This document shows, one piece after another, positions 23,475 to 32,044 of a stretch of 64,000 bases of DNA (its first letter is position 1; each line of letters starts with the position of its first letter). This DNA comes from Streptomyces neyagawaensis (GTDB lineage: Bacteria; Actinomycetota; Actinomycetes; Streptomycetales; Streptomycetaceae): positions 1 through 64,000 of the forward strand of contig NZ_JAMGBG010000092.1 in the NCBI RefSeq assembly GCF_023516595.1. Direction: 5' to 3'. The translations under genes and the position numbers were made by a program. The notes below the pieces were generated by a model, which saw only the letters and a list, made by a program, of their open reading frames with translations, did no database searches and was not told the DNA's origin.

Positions 23475-25073
23475 TCACATCCGGAAGACGCCGAAGCCGC
23501 CGCGGGCGCCCTCGTAGGGGGCGGTGTGGATGGCCGACAGACACAGGCCGAGGACGGTGCGGGTGTCGCGCGGGTCGATGACGCCGTCGTCGTACAGCCG
23601 CCCCGACAGGAACATGGGCAGCGACTCGGACTCGATCTGCTGCTCCACCATGGCGCGCAGCGCGGCGTCCGCGTCCTCGTCGTACGGGTGGCCCTTGGCG
23701 GCGGCCGACTGGCGGGCGACGATCGACAGGACGCCCGCGAGCTGCTGCGGGCCCATGACGGCGGACTTGGCGCTGGGCCAGGCGAAGAGGAAGCGGGGGT
23801 CGTAGGCGCGGCCGCACATGCCGTAGTGGCCGGCGCCGTAGGAGGCGCCCAACAGGACCGACAGGTGCGGGACCTTCGAGTTGCTGACCGCGTTGATCAT
23901 CATCGCGCCGTGCTTGATGATGCCGCCCTGCTCGTACTCCTTGCCGACCATGTAGCCGGTGGTGTTGTGGAGGAAGAGCAGCGGGATGTCGCGCTGGTTG
24001 GCGAGCTGGATGAACTGGGCGGCCTTCTGCGACTCCGCGCTGAACAGGACCCCTTGGGCGTTGGCGAGGATGCCGACGGGATAGCCGTGGAGGGTGGCCC
24101 AGCCGGTGGTGAGGCTGGGGCCGTAGAGGGGCTTGAACTCGTCGAAGTCGGAGGCGTCGACGATCCGGGCGATGACCTCGCGGGGGTCGAAGGGCACCTT
24201 CGGGTCGGCCGGGACGATGCCCAGCAGGTCCTCCGCGTCGTACTTCGGGGGCTCAGCGGGTCCGGGGTCGGGGTGGGCCTTGCGGTGGTTGAGGCGGGCG
24301 ACGACACGGCGGGCCTGGCGCAGGGCGTCGTGCTCGTCGACGGCGAACTGGTCGGCGAGGCCCGACACGCGCGCGTGCATCTCGGCACCGCCGAGGGACT
24401 CGTCGTCGCTCTCCTCGCCGGTGGCCATCTTCACCAGCGGCGGGCCGCCGAGGAACACCTTGGCCCGCTCCTTGACCATGATCACGTGGTCGGACATGCC
24501 GGGGACGTAGGCGCCGCCGGCGGTGGAGTTGCCGAAGACGACGGCGACGGTGGGGATGCCGGCGGCGGACAGCCGGGTGAGATCGCGGAAGACGGCGCCG
24601 CCCGGGATGAAGATCTCCTTCTGCGAGGGCAGGTCGGCACCGCCGGACTCGACGAGGCTGATGCAGGGCAGCCGGTTGGCGAGGGCGATGTCGTTGGCGC
24701 GCAGGGCCTTCTTCAGGGACCAGGGGTTGGAGGCGCCGCCGCGTACGGTCGGGTCGTTGGCGGTGATCAGGCATTCCACGCCCTCGACGACACCGATGCC
24801 GGTGACGAGGGAGGCGCCCACCGTGTAGTCGCTGCCCCAGGCGGCCAGCGGGGACAGCTCCAGGAAGGGGGTGTCCGGGTCGAGGAGCAGTTCGACGCGT
24901 TCGCGGGCGAGCAGCTTGCCCCGCCCCCGGTGGCGGGCGACGTACTTCTCGCCGCCGCCCGCGAGGGCCTTGGCGTGCTCGGCGTCGAGTTCGGCGAGCT
25001 TGGCGAGCATCGCCTCGCGGTTCGCGGTGTGGTCGGGGCCGCCCGGGTCGAGGGCGGAGGCGAGAACGGTCAT
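23475..25073 (-). CDS. Acyl-CoA carboxylase carboxyltransferase beta subunit
   Basis: A 532-residue carboxyltransferase of the propionyl/methylcrotonyl-CoA carboxylase beta type. Oxyanion and CoA-binding segments are visible: GRGKLLARERVELLLDP near residue 50, ESGGADLPSQKEIFIPGG, FGNSTAGGAYVPGMSDH in the N-domain, and LLFLHNTTGYMVGKEYEQGG, LLGASYGAGHYGMCGRAYDP in the C-domain. The latter pair, with the IIKHGAMM stretch, favours the methylcrotonyl/geranyl-CoA branch over acetyl-CoA carboxylase. The ATG at 25073 has GGAGG 7 nt upstream and overlaps the stop of a small upstream ORF by 4 bp. It works with the biotin subunit downstream. Confidence 0.9.
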   Translation of the reverse strand: MTVLASALDPGGPDHTANREAMLAKLAELDAEHAKALAGGGEKYVARHRGRGKLLARERVELLLDPDTPFLELSPLAAWGSDYTVGASLVTGIGVVEGVECLITANDPTVRGGASNPWSLKKALRANDIALANRLPCISLVESGGADLPSQKEIFIPGGAVFRDLTRLSAAGIPTVAVVFGNSTAGGAYVPGMSDHVIMVKERAKVFLGGPPLVKMATGEESDDESLGGAEMHARVSGLADQFAVDEHDALRQARRVVARLNHRKAHPDPGPAEPPKYDAEDLLGIVPADPKVPFDPREVIARIVDASDFDEFKPLYGPSLTTGWATLHGYPVGILANAQGVLFSAESQKAAQFIQLANQRDIPLLFLHNTTGYMVGKEYEQGGIIKHGAMMINAVSNSKVPHLSVLLGASYGAGHYGMCGRAYDPRFLFAWPSAKSAVMGPQQLAGVLSIVARQSAAAKGHPYDEDADAALRAMVEQQIESESLPMFLSGRLYDDGVIDPRDTRTVLGLCLSAIHTAPYEGARGGFGVFRM

Positions 25074-25216
25074 CGGTGCGCCTCCGGCGGTGCGGGGCGG
25101 ACGTCCTGCCGGGTGGCAGGCTCCGGCGGGGCGACAGGCTCCGGCGTGGCGGACGGTGACGTCGGGTCCGGCGAGGCGGGGTGGACCTCCGGCGGGGCGG
25201 GGCGGCGGACGGTCAC
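25070..25216 (-). CDS. Possible 48-residue proline-rich protein inside the operon
   Basis: Between the AtuA-like and carboxyltransferase genes a GTG at 25216 opens a frame that ends at 25070. It overlaps the AtuA-like stop by 4 bp (GTGA) and the carboxyltransferase start by 4 bp (ATGA). A perfect GGAGG lies 7 nt before its GTG. The product is [20 protein letters not shown] followed by similar Pro/Glu/Ala sequence ending PPEAHR, with three PPE motifs. No family is recognised. The double 4-bp coupling and ribosome site are what real genes of this operon show, but a low-complexity spacer translated only to keep ribosomes coupled is equally possible. Confidence 0.4.
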   Translation of the reverse strand: MTVRRPAPPEVHPASPDPTSPSATPEPVAPPEPATRQDVRPAPPEAHR

Positions 25217-26892
25217 AGGAGTACCTCCGGGATGTCCAGGTGGCGGGAGCGGAGCCATTCGCCGAGGGCCTTGGCCTGCGGGTCGAAGCGGTGCTGGGAG
25301 GCGACGCCCGCGCCGAGGATGCCCTCGACGACGAAGTTCAGGGCGCGCAGCCCGGGCAGCGGGTGGCGGGTGACGGGCAGGTCGGCGGTCTCCGGGAGGA
25401 GGGCGCGCAGCCGGTCGGTGGTGAGGGTGTGGGCGAGCCACCGCCAGGCGTCGTCGCCGCGGGCCCACAGCCCGATGTTGGCGTTGCCGCCCTTGTCGCC
25501 GCTGCGGGCCCCGGCGACCAGCCCGAGGGGCGCGCGCCGGGTCGGCAGGCCGGCCGGCAGCGGCTGGGGCAGGGGCGGTTCGTCGACGGGGCGCGGTACG
25601 AGGGTGTCGTGCGGCGGGGGTACGGGGATCCGGCGGCCGTCGTGGAGGACGGCGGTGTGCGCCACGGCCCCCTGGTCGACGTACTCGGCGTCGAAGACCC
25701 CGTACGGGGCGCCCTTCCCCGGCGGTTGCGGGACATGGAAGCCGGGGTAGCTGGCGAGGGCCAGTTCGATGGCGGCCCCGCTGAAGGCGCGGCCCACGGC
25801 CTCCGGGTCCGGGTCCCGTACGACGAGGCGGAGCAGCGCGCTGGCGGTCTCCTCGGTGGGGGCGTCGGGACGGTCGGTCCGCGCCAGCTCCCAACGCACT
25901 TCCTTGGGCGGCGACTTGGCGAGGGCGTCCGTCATCTGAGCCTTGACGACGGCGGCCTTCGCCTCGATGTCGAGGCCGGTCAGGACGAAGACGACCTCGT
26001 TGCGGAAGCCGCCGAGCCGGTTGAGTCCGACCTTGAGGGTGGGGGGCGGTGCCTCGCCGCGTACGCCCTGGACACGCACCCGGTCGGGGCCTTCCTGGGT
26101 GAGCCGCACGGTGTCGAGGCGGGCGGTGACGTCGGGTCCGGCGTAGCGGGCACCGGGCGTCTCGTACAGCAGTTGGGCGGTGACGGTGCCGGTGTCGACG
26201 AAGCCGCCGGTGCCGGGGTGTTTGGTGATGACGCAGCTGCCGTCCTCGTGGAGTTCGGCGAGCGGGAAGCCGGGGCGGCGGATGTCGCCGTCGGCGAAGA
26301 AGGCGTAGTTGCCGCCGGTGGCCTGGGTCCCGCACTCCAGCACGTGCCCGGCGACGACGGCGCCCGCGAGACGGTCGTACTCCCCCGGTCCCCAGCCGAA
26401 GTGGGCGGCGGCGGGCCCGGTGACCAGGGCGGCGTCGGTGACGCGGCCGGTGACGACGACGTCCGCGCCCTCCCGCAGACAGGCCGCGATGCCGAAGCCG
26501 CCGAGGTAGGCGTGCGCGGCGAGGCTGCCGGGGTGCCGGGCGGTGAGGTCGTCGCCCTCGACGTGCGCGACCCGCACGGGGAGGCCGAGCCGGTCGGCGA
26601 GCGCCCGTACGGCGTCGGCGAGTCCGGCGGGGTTGAGGCCGCCCGCGTTGGTGACGATACGGACGCCGCGCTCGTGGGCGAGGCCCAGACATTCCTCCAG
26701 CTGGCGCAGGAACGTGCGCGCGTACCCGGCGGTGGGGTCCTTCAGCCGGTCGCGGCCGAGGATGAGCATGGTCAGCTCGGCGAGGTAGTCGCCGGTGAGG
26801 ACGTCGAGGTCGCCGCCGGTGAGCATCTCGCGCAGGGCGTCGAAGCGGTCGCCGTAGAAACCGGAGGCGTTGCCGATACGCAGGACGGTCAT
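25213..26892 (-). CDS. Acyclic terpene utilisation AtuA-family protein (DUF1446)
   Basis: A 559-residue protein of the AtuA family. Marks: [20 protein letters not shown] at the start, [13 protein letters not shown], a glycine-rich [40 protein letters not shown], and [14 protein letters not shown]; the C-terminal about 100 residues form a second, smaller domain ([18 protein letters not shown]). AtuA is needed for citronellol/geraniol and leucine-type degradation in Pseudomonas; its reaction is unknown, perhaps removal of the acetyl group or handling of a hydroxy-acyl-CoA. The ATG at 26892 overlaps the upstream stop by 4 bp. It is followed by the small Pro-rich ORF and carboxylase subunits, exactly the partners expected for this pathway. 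Confidence 0.85.
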   Translation of the reverse strand: MTVLRIGNASGFYGDRFDALREMLTGGDLDVLTGDYLAELTMLILGRDRLKDPTAGYARTFLRQLEECLGLAHERGVRIVTNAGGLNPAGLADAVRALADRLGLPVRVAHVEGDDLTARHPGSLAAHAYLGGFGIAACLREGADVVVTGRVTDAALVTGPAAAHFGWGPGEYDRLAGAVVAGHVLECGTQATGGNYAFFADGDIRRPGFPLAELHEDGSCVITKHPGTGGFVDTGTVTAQLLYETPGARYAGPDVTARLDTVRLTQEGPDRVRVQGVRGEAPPPTLKVGLNRLGGFRNEVVFVLTGLDIEAKAAVVKAQMTDALAKSPPKEVRWELARTDRPDAPTEETASALLRLVVRDPDPEAVGRAFSGAAIELALASYPGFHVPQPPGKGAPYGVFDAEYVDQGAVAHTAVLHDGRRIPVPPPHDTLVPRPVDEPPLPQPLPAGLPTRRAPLGLVAGARSGDKGGNANIGLWARGDDAWRWLAHTLTTDRLRALLPETADLPVTRHPLPGLRALNFVVEGILGAGVASQHRFDPQAKALGEWLRSRHLDIPEVLL

Positions 26893-27683
26893 CGCACCGC
26901 CTCCCCCGGCTCGCGGCCCGGCCCCGGCGGACCGGCGAAGGCCTGGGCGATATCCAGCCAGTGGTCGGCGTCGGCGCCCTCGGCGCGCAGGGCGAGGTCG
27001 GCGCGGTGGGCGCGCTGGGTGACCAGGAGGCAGAAGTCGAGCGCGGGGCCGGTGACCCGCTCGGCGGCGTCCTCGGGGCCGTACGCCCACAACGCGCCGG
27101 AGGGGGCGGTGAGTTCGACGCGGAACTCCTCGAAGGGCGGGGTCAGGAAGTGGACCCCGAAGGAGAAGTCGCGGGTGCGGACGCCGAGCCGGGCGACATG
27201 GCGGAGCCGGTCGGTGGGGACCCGGTTCACGCCCAGGGTGTCGGCGACGTCCTGGCCGTGGGCCCAGGTCTCCATCAGCCGCGCGCTCGCCATCGACGCG
27301 GTCGACATGGGCGGCCCGAACCACGGGAACCGCACGCCGTCGGGGGCGGCCCGCAGCGCGTCCTCCAGGGCCGTGCGCCCCGCCCGCCAGTCCGCGAGGA
27401 GCCGGTCCGGCGCTTTGTCCGCGCCCTCCTCGGCGCCGTTGTCCACGAAGTCGCCGGGCTGCGTCAGCGCGTTCTCCACCTCGCGGGCGAACGCCTGCTG
27501 ATCGGTGACGGCGAGCAGCGCGGCACGGTCGGTCCAGGCGAGATGGGCGATCTGGTGGGCGATCGTCCAGCGCGGCGCGGGGGTCGCGAGCGCCCACCGT
27601 TCCACGGGCAACGCGGCGACGAGGGCGTCGAGTTCATCGCTCTCGGCACGGAGGTCGTCGATGACGGGCGTCGGGTCGGCCAT
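26889..27683 (-). CDS. TIGR03084/mycothiol-isomerase-like metal-binding protein
   Basis: A 264-residue protein of the DinB/maleylpyruvate-isomerase-N superfamily (TIGR03084 type). The helical bundle with metal-binding His pattern is visible: [18 protein letters not shown] near residue 40 and [17 protein letters not shown] near 145. The C-terminal part ([20 protein letters not shown]) forms the SCP-2-like domain. Members commonly open AtuA/acyl-CoA carboxylase operons. The role may be a thiol-dependent isomerisation but is unproven. It is the first gene of the leftward operon. The ATG at 27683 lacks a good ribosome site, being preceded by a C-run. The palindrome at 27715-27728 sits 32 bp upstream. 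Confidence 0.8.
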   Translation of the reverse strand: MADPTPVIDDLRAESDELDALVAALPVERWALATPAPRWTIAHQIAHLAWTDRAALLAVTDQQAFAREVENALTQPGDFVDNGAEEGADKAPDRLLADWRAGRTALEDALRAAPDGVRFPWFGPPMSTASMASARLMETWAHGQDVADTLGVNRVPTDRLRHVARLGVRTRDFSFGVHFLTPPFEEFRVELTAPSGALWAYGPEDAAERVTGPALDFCLLVTQRAHRADLALRAEGADADHWLDIAQAFAGPPGPGREPGEAVR

Positions 27684-27714
27684 GGGGGGAGGATGGCAGG
27701 GCGCCCATAAACAA

Positions 27715-27728
27715 GCAAGCATGCTTGC
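27715..27728 (-). promoter_or_regulatory. 14-bp palindromic operator ahead of the catabolic operon
   Basis: GCAAGCATGCTTGC is a perfect palindrome in an AT-richer patch, 32 bp before the first gene of the leftward operon. Its look (AAGCAAG... CTTGCTT-like arms) is that of TetR-type operators of lipid catabolism such as KstR2. The operon ends in a TetR gene, the obvious candidate to bind it. Confidence 0.55.
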
Positions 27729-27782
27729 ATTTTTAGTCCGAGGGGGGCGGGGTACCCAGGGAACGCGTAAGCCTCAAAAAGA

Positions 27783-27811
27783 TTTACACCCCTGTCTCAG
27801 TCCACTAGCCT
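27783..27811 (+). promoter_or_regulatory. Promoter of the EamA exporter gene
   Basis: TTTACA (27783-27788) and TAGCCT (27806-27811) are separated by exactly 17 bp, a good housekeeping-sigma promoter. The start codon is about 55 bp downstream. Confidence 0.55.
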
Positions 27812-27871
27812 GGACCGTGCAGTCATCCACATTGAACGCACCCTCTACTCCCCCGCTCCTGGACGGCTCCC

Positions 27872-28867
27872 GTGACACCTCCTCGTGCTGACCGGCCCGC
27901 ACCCACCCCTCCGGTGTCGACCGCCCCGTCTCCCACCTCCTCCACCTCCTCCCCTGCTTCCCGTCACTCCGCCCGGACCCGGGGTCTCGGTGCGCTCGGG
28001 CCCGTCGGGCTGGTGCTGGCCGGTGGGGTGTCGGTGCAGTTCGGTGGGGCGCTGGCGGTGAGCCTGATGCCTCGGGCGGGGGCGCTCGGCGTGGTGACGC
28101 TGCGGCTGGCGGTGGCCGCGCTCGTGCTGCTCGTGGTGTGCCGGCCCCGGCTGCGCGGGCACTCGCGCGCCGACTGGGGCACCGTCGTGGCCTTCGGCAT
28201 CACCATGGCCGCGATGAACGGCCTCTTCTACCAGTCCCTCGCCCGCATCCCCCTCGGCCCCGCCGTCACCCTGGAGGTGCTGGGCCCGCTGACCCTGTCC
28301 GTCGTCGCGTCCCGCCGCGCGGTGAACCTCGTATGGGCCGGACTCGCCCTGTGCGGCGTCTTCCTCCTCGGCGGCGGGGGCGGCGGCTTCGGCGACCTCG
28401 ACCCGGTCGGTGTGGCGTTCGCGCTGTCCGCCGGGGCGATGTGGGCGGCGTACATCGTCTTCAGCGCCCGTACGGGCCGGCGGTTCCCGCAGGCCGACGG
28501 GCTGGCGCTCGCCATGGTCGTCGCGGCGGTGCTGTTCCTGCCGCTCGGGGTGGTGGAGTCGGGGGCCCGGCTCCTCGCTCCGACGACCCTCGCGCTGGGC
28601 GCCGCGGTCGCCGTCCTGTCCTCCGTCCTCCCCTACACCCTGGAACTCCTCGCGCTGCGCCGCCTGCCGTCCTCCACGTTCGCCGTCCTCATGAGCCTGG
28701 AGCCCGCGCTCGCGGCAGCCGCCGGTTTCCTCATCCTCGACCAGACCCTGTCCGCGACGGAGTCCCTCGCGATCGCGCTGGTCATCGGCGCAAGCATGGG
28801 GGCGGTGCGGACGCAGGTGGGGCGGGGTAAGGCGAAGGGGGTGACGGCGGGCTCAGGGGCGGGATGA
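27872..28867 (+). CDS. EamA/RhtA-family drug/metabolite transporter
   Basis: A 331-residue inner-membrane exporter with about ten hydrophobic helices in two EamA repeats (GGVSVQFGGALAVSLMP, ITMAAMNGLFYQSLARIPLG, GPLTLSVVAS; then a second repeat ending LPSSTFAVLMSLEPALAAAAG). The segment order and the EPALAA element match RhtA, the threonine/homoserine exporter type. The first 40 residues are a hydrophilic Pro/Thr/Ser-rich extension before the first helix. The GTG at 27872 is used; a start nearer the first helix is possible. It is divergent from the catabolic operon with a separate promoter. The substrate is not determined. Confidence 0.85.
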   Translation: MTPPRADRPAPTPPVSTAPSPTSSTSSPASRHSARTRGLGALGPVGLVLAGGVSVQFGGALAVSLMPRAGALGVVTLRLAVAALVLLVVCRPRLRGHSRADWGTVVAFGITMAAMNGLFYQSLARIPLGPAVTLEVLGPLTLSVVASRRAVNLVWAGLALCGVFLLGGGGGGFGDLDPVGVAFALSAGAMWAAYIVFSARTGRRFPQADGLALAMVVAAVLFLPLGVVESGARLLAPTTLALGAAVAVLSSVLPYTLELLALRRLPSSTFAVLMSLEPALAAAAGFLILDQTLSATESLAIALVIGASMGAVRTQVGRGKAKGVTAGSGAG

Positions 28868-28888
28868 CGTCCTCGCCGCCTGCATGCG

Positions 28889-28918
28889 CTGCCATGCCCT
28901 GCCATTTCCTGCCATGCC
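28889..28918. repeat. Three tandem 10-bp units
   Basis: CTGCCATGCC, CTGCCATTTC and CTGCCATGCC follow each other in the 71-bp gap between the convergent exporter and GNAT genes. No terminator-like stem is evident there. Confidence 0.5.
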
Positions 28919-28938
28919 TTGCGCGGACATGCGCCTGA

Positions 28939-29486
28939 TCACACACCGGGGTCGCGGAGGCCGACGGCGTCATGCCGCCAGAACGGCTCCGCGTAGACCA
29001 GCGTCCCCGTCATCCACGGCTCGTACTCCGGGAGCCTGAGGACCTGGAAGGCGCCATCCGGGATGCGCAGGGACGGCCTACGGAAGCCCAACCCGCCACC
29101 GGCCGCGAAACCGAAACGCGTGTAGTAGCGGGGATCACCCTCCAACCAGACGAGAGGGACCGCCCGTTCGGCGAGGATCCTCAGTCCGTGCCGGACCAGC
29201 GCCGAGCCGATGCCGTGCCCGTGGAGCGGTGGCACCACGGCCAGCGGACTGAGGACGTGCACGTCGACCAGCCGCCGGGGAGCGTCGAGCAGGCCGCGGG
29301 TGAACATGACATGCCCGACGACCTGTCCGTCGTGCTCGGCGACCAGCGAGAGGCCGTCGTCGGCCGTAAGGGTGTCCCGCAGGGTGTCGACCAGGTCGGC
29401 CACGGCCGGGCCATGGTCACCGAACGCCCCAGATGAACGGCCCGCACGGCCTGGCTGTCGCTCGGACGCTCTTCGCGGAGATCCAT
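28939..29486 (-). pseudogene. GNAT N-acetyltransferase with a -1 frameshift near its start
   Basis: Read across one shift, the gene encodes a full-length GNAT enzyme: MDLREERPSDSQAVRAVHLG from an ATG at 29486, then AFGDHGPAVADLVDTLRDTL in the next frame and on to a normal end at 28939. Acetyl-CoA-binding elements (LAVVPPLHGHGIGSALVRHG) and the C-terminal YYTRFGF beta-bulge are intact. The break is at a run of four G (29427-29430 on the minus strand); five would restore the frame. An internal ATG at 29403 could express a protein lacking the first strand and helix. It is either a recent pseudogene, a phase-variable gene or a sequencing error. Confidence 0.65.
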
Positions 29487-29642
29487 TCCCGGAGGGTAGG
29501 CACCCCTGAGGGTGTGTCTCACCTGGTTTCCCACCGAGGGCCGAAGCGGCCGGAAAACCCGCGCCGCGAACGGCCGGAACGGCCTTAGGTTGGACGTGGC
29601 CCCGCCGGTCCGGGTGAGGGCGAGTCGTCGGACGGGGGTGGC

Positions 29643-30494
29643 GTGGTGCCGGAGGTCGAGTTGTCGGCCGGGACGATCGACTATCAGGACACCGGCGGGG
29701 ACGGGCCCGTGCTCGTGTTCGGCCATGGTCTGCCGATGACCGGGACGCAGTGGCGCAAGGTCGTCCCGCTCCTGGACGGTTACCGCTGCGTCCTGCCCAC
29801 GCTGCCGCTCGGCGGCCACAGTCGGCCGATGAGACCCGACGCCGACCTGTCCCACCGCGGCGTCGCCCGGCTGCTGGGCGAGTTCATGGAGCGGCTGGGC
29901 CTGGACGACGTGACGCTCGTCCTCAACGACTGGGGCGGCGGCCAGTTCCTGGTGACGGAGGAGCGGGGCGACAGGGTCGGGCGGCTCGTACTGGTCGCCT
30001 GCGAGGCGTTCGACAACTTCCCGCCCGGCCCCGCCAAGGCCGTGGCCAGGGTCTGCAAGGTACCCGGCGGCGTCCGGCTGCTGACCCGTCTGATGCGAGT
30101 CCCCGCGTTCCGGGACAACCCCCGCGGATACGGCGGGATGAGCCTGCGAGGCATCCCGGACGAGATCCTCGCCGAGTGGTTCGGCCCCGCGACCCGCAGC
30201 CGGGCCATCCGGCGGGACTTCGCCAAGTTCGCCACGTCGGCGCCCGGCCGGGCTGTCCTGCTGGAGTGGAGCGAGGAGCTGCGGCGCTTCGAGCGACCCG
30301 TCCTGGTCGTGTGGGCCACGGAGGACCGTCTGATGCCGCGCGAGCACGGCCCCCGTCTGGCCGCGCTCTACCCGAAGGGCCGGCTGATCGAGATCGAGGA
30401 CTCCTCCACGCTCGTACCCGAGGACCAGCCGGAACAGCTCGCCGAGGCGATCAGGGACTTCGTCGAGGAGACCGGGGCGGGGAACGACGCTTGA
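29643..30494 (+). CDS. Alpha/beta hydrolase, haloalkane-dehalogenase-like
   Basis: A 283-residue alpha/beta hydrolase. The nucleophile elbow is LNDWGGG with Asp96, as in haloalkane dehalogenases, and the oxyanion segment is VFGHGLPMTGTQW. The usual C-terminal catalytic His region reads EDSSTLVPEDQP: the DQP that follows the His is present but the His itself is missing, so dehalogenase-type turnover may be lost. The start is GTG 29643, with no strong ribosome site. The gene is divergent from the broken GNAT gene and immediately followed by a hexanucleotide repeat. Such D-nucleophile proteins are frequent in actinobacteria, and many are uncharacterised hydrolases. Confidence 0.8.
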   Translation: MVPEVELSAGTIDYQDTGGDGPVLVFGHGLPMTGTQWRKVVPLLDGYRCVLPTLPLGGHSRPMRPDADLSHRGVARLLGEFMERLGLDDVTLVLNDWGGGQFLVTEERGDRVGRLVLVACEAFDNFPPGPAKAVARVCKVPGGVRLLTRLMRVPAFRDNPRGYGGMSLRGIPDEILAEWFGPATRSRAIRRDFAKFATSAPGRAVLLEWSEELRRFERPVLVVWATEDRLMPREHGPRLAALYPKGRLIEIEDSSTLVPEDQPEQLAEAIRDFVEETGAGNDA

Positions 30495-30501
30495 GCGCCG
30501 A

Positions 30502-30533
30502 CTTCGGCTTCGGCTTCGGCTTCGGCTTCGGCT
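30502..30533. repeat. Hexanucleotide repeat CTTCGG x5
   Basis: Five perfect copies of CTTCGG starting 8 bp past the stop of the hydrolase gene. It is outside any gene I call. Confidence 0.8.
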
Positions 30534-30588
30534 GGCCGAGGGCATGCTGACGCGCGGGTTTCATCGGGCCGGCTTTCATGAATCGGCG

Positions 30589-31530
30589 TCACCATCGTGC
30601 GCGCAGCACGCCGTCGCTGTCGGGTAGAACGGCTTGGAGCAGGGGACTGCGTTCGTCGGTGTAGAGGGGCAGAGCACGGGCCGCTCGCGCGTCGCCTACC
30701 AGGGCAGCGAGCTCCTGGTACTCGGTCTCATCGACGACCACGTCTCTGATCGTTCCTTCCTTCGTCTCCCAGACCAACTCAATGTGCCATTCGGACGGCA
30801 GCGCGGTCAGGACCGCGCCGACGTCGGGTTGCAGGTCGGGCCAGACGGTCAGCAGAGCGCGCGGGCCGAGACCGGCGCGCACCGCGTTGAGGTTTTCCGT
30901 GGTGAGACGGTGCCAGCGTGTGGCGTTGACGACGAGGGTCTCCTCCAGGAGCAGGCCATGCCGTGCCGCCAACTCGATGCGCACCAACGCCCAGAAGCCT
31001 TCGTCGGCGGCCTCTGTCACCTCTGGTTCCGCGGCGTAGGGGGAAGTCTCTACCGGTTCCGCGAAGAGGCCGAGTTCCCGCGTACGGGCCACGGCGTCCG
31101 TGCAGGGCTGGTCGCTGCCCACGTACACGTACTGGTCCCATCCGACGTGCACGGCGAAAACGTCTCCCGCCTCCAGTCGGCACCAGGCGCCCTGCTCACG
31201 GAGCATGACGCGGATCAGCTCCAGGGCCACCGCGAGGGAGACCTCGGCCCCGTCGTGGTAACCGGTGAGGTCAGCCGGGAAGAGCCCGCTGAGACCGTGC
31301 CCCTCGACCGCCGGCTGGGCACCGAGGTCGACGAGCCCGGCGACAGAGGGCTCACGGATCTCCAGCCGGTCAATGCCCGCAGCTTCCGCGAACGCGGAGA
31401 TCGCCTCCAGATACGCGGCCTCGACCAGACCGTGGTCGCTGACCGTCGCCTCGGCGCCCCGGTAGCTGCCGTGTTCATCACGGTCGGCGGGGTCATACTT
31501 CGTGATCCGGTGAACGAAGGCAGGCGGCAC
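30589..31530 (-). CDS. Streptomyces hypothetical (often labelled RNA-binding protein)
   Basis: A 313-residue protein with the conserved start HRITKYDPADRDEHGSYRGA and DHGLVEAAYLEAISAFAE. I recognise this family from Streptomyces genomes, where it is annotated as a hypothetical or RNA-binding protein without experimental support. There is no signal peptide, membrane segment or enzymatic motif. The body is acidic and mixed alpha/beta, with GDVFAVHVGWDQYVYVGSD in the middle and a repeated Trp/Leu pattern. The ATG at 31530 gives the normal N-terminus. It is divergent from the small hypothetical at 31661 with 130 bp between. Function unknown. Confidence 0.75.
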   Translation of the reverse strand: MPPAFVHRITKYDPADRDEHGSYRGAEATVSDHGLVEAAYLEAISAFAEAAGIDRLEIREPSVAGLVDLGAQPAVEGHGLSGLFPADLTGYHDGAEVSLAVALELIRVMLREQGAWCRLEAGDVFAVHVGWDQYVYVGSDQPCTDAVARTRELGLFAEPVETSPYAAEPEVTEAADEGFWALVRIELAARHGLLLEETLVVNATRWHRLTTENLNAVRAGLGPRALLTVWPDLQPDVGAVLTALPSEWHIELVWETKEGTIRDVVVDETEYQELAALVGDARAARALPLYTDERSPLLQAVLPDSDGVLRARW

Positions 31531-31660
31531 GCTACTCCTGGACAGGGTGGAAGGTAGCGTCAGCGTAGGTGCCGGGCCGAACTCGCAGTCGCTGATCTCG
31601 CTGCACAGCCCGACAGGTTCAGTGCTCAGTCACAGTGTGCGATGCCGTTAGATTGCACGG

Positions 31661-32044
31661 ATGATCGTCCGATGCCACCAAATCATCAGCCCCACGACCG
31701 GCAAGGTGGTGCCGGAGCACCCGGGCATCCAGGTGGGGGCGGACTACCCGGTACTGGAGATCATCACCTCGGCGAAACGCGTGCTGCTGCGCATCCCTGA
31801 GTGGTTCGACACCAGCACCGACCTGGACAGCCCCGGATTGTGGGACGCGGCGATGTTCACCGTCGTCAGCGAGCGGATGCCGAGTTGCTGGGTGGCCGCC
31901 TTGGAGGGCGGATCCCTGACGCTGGCGCCCCCGGAGTGGCAGCGTCCCGGCTTCTGGGAGGACTACTTCGATGATGAGCCGGGGGCGATCGCCCAGTATG
32001 CCCGGAGACGAGCGGAGATCATCGCTCAGGCGAAGCGAAAGTAG
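31661..32044 (+). CDS. Small hypothetical protein (127 aa)
   Basis: Encodes MIVRCHQIISPTTGKVVPEH and on to a basic end IIAQAKRK. It has no transmembrane helix or known motif, but a plausible mixed alpha/beta fold and normal codon use. The TTGxx-type upstream region (31600-31655) has an AT-rich stretch (GATTGCACGG) near the ATG. It resembles short Streptomyces proteins found near the RNA-binding-type hypothetical to its left. The 189 bp after it carry no confident gene, only a 50-codon basic frame without a ribosome site. Confidence 0.6.
   Translation: MIVRCHQIISPTTGKVVPEHPGIQVGADYPVLEIITSAKRVLLRIPEWFDTSTDLDSPGLWDAAMFTVVSERMPSCWVAALEGGSLTLAPPEWQRPGFWEDYFDDEPGAIAQYARRRAEIIAQAKRK

Noticed and set aside
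23526-25373. Very long opposite-strand open frames over the carboxylase genes (also 18663-20270, 24871-27501, 15268-16446)
   Set aside because: They mirror well-supported genes. High GC at third positions removes stop codons on the other strand; products are low-complexity and show no family marks or ribosome sites.
29575-29600. DmdR1 iron box near TTAGGTTGG
   Set aside because: Only one half of the 19-bp palindrome is present.
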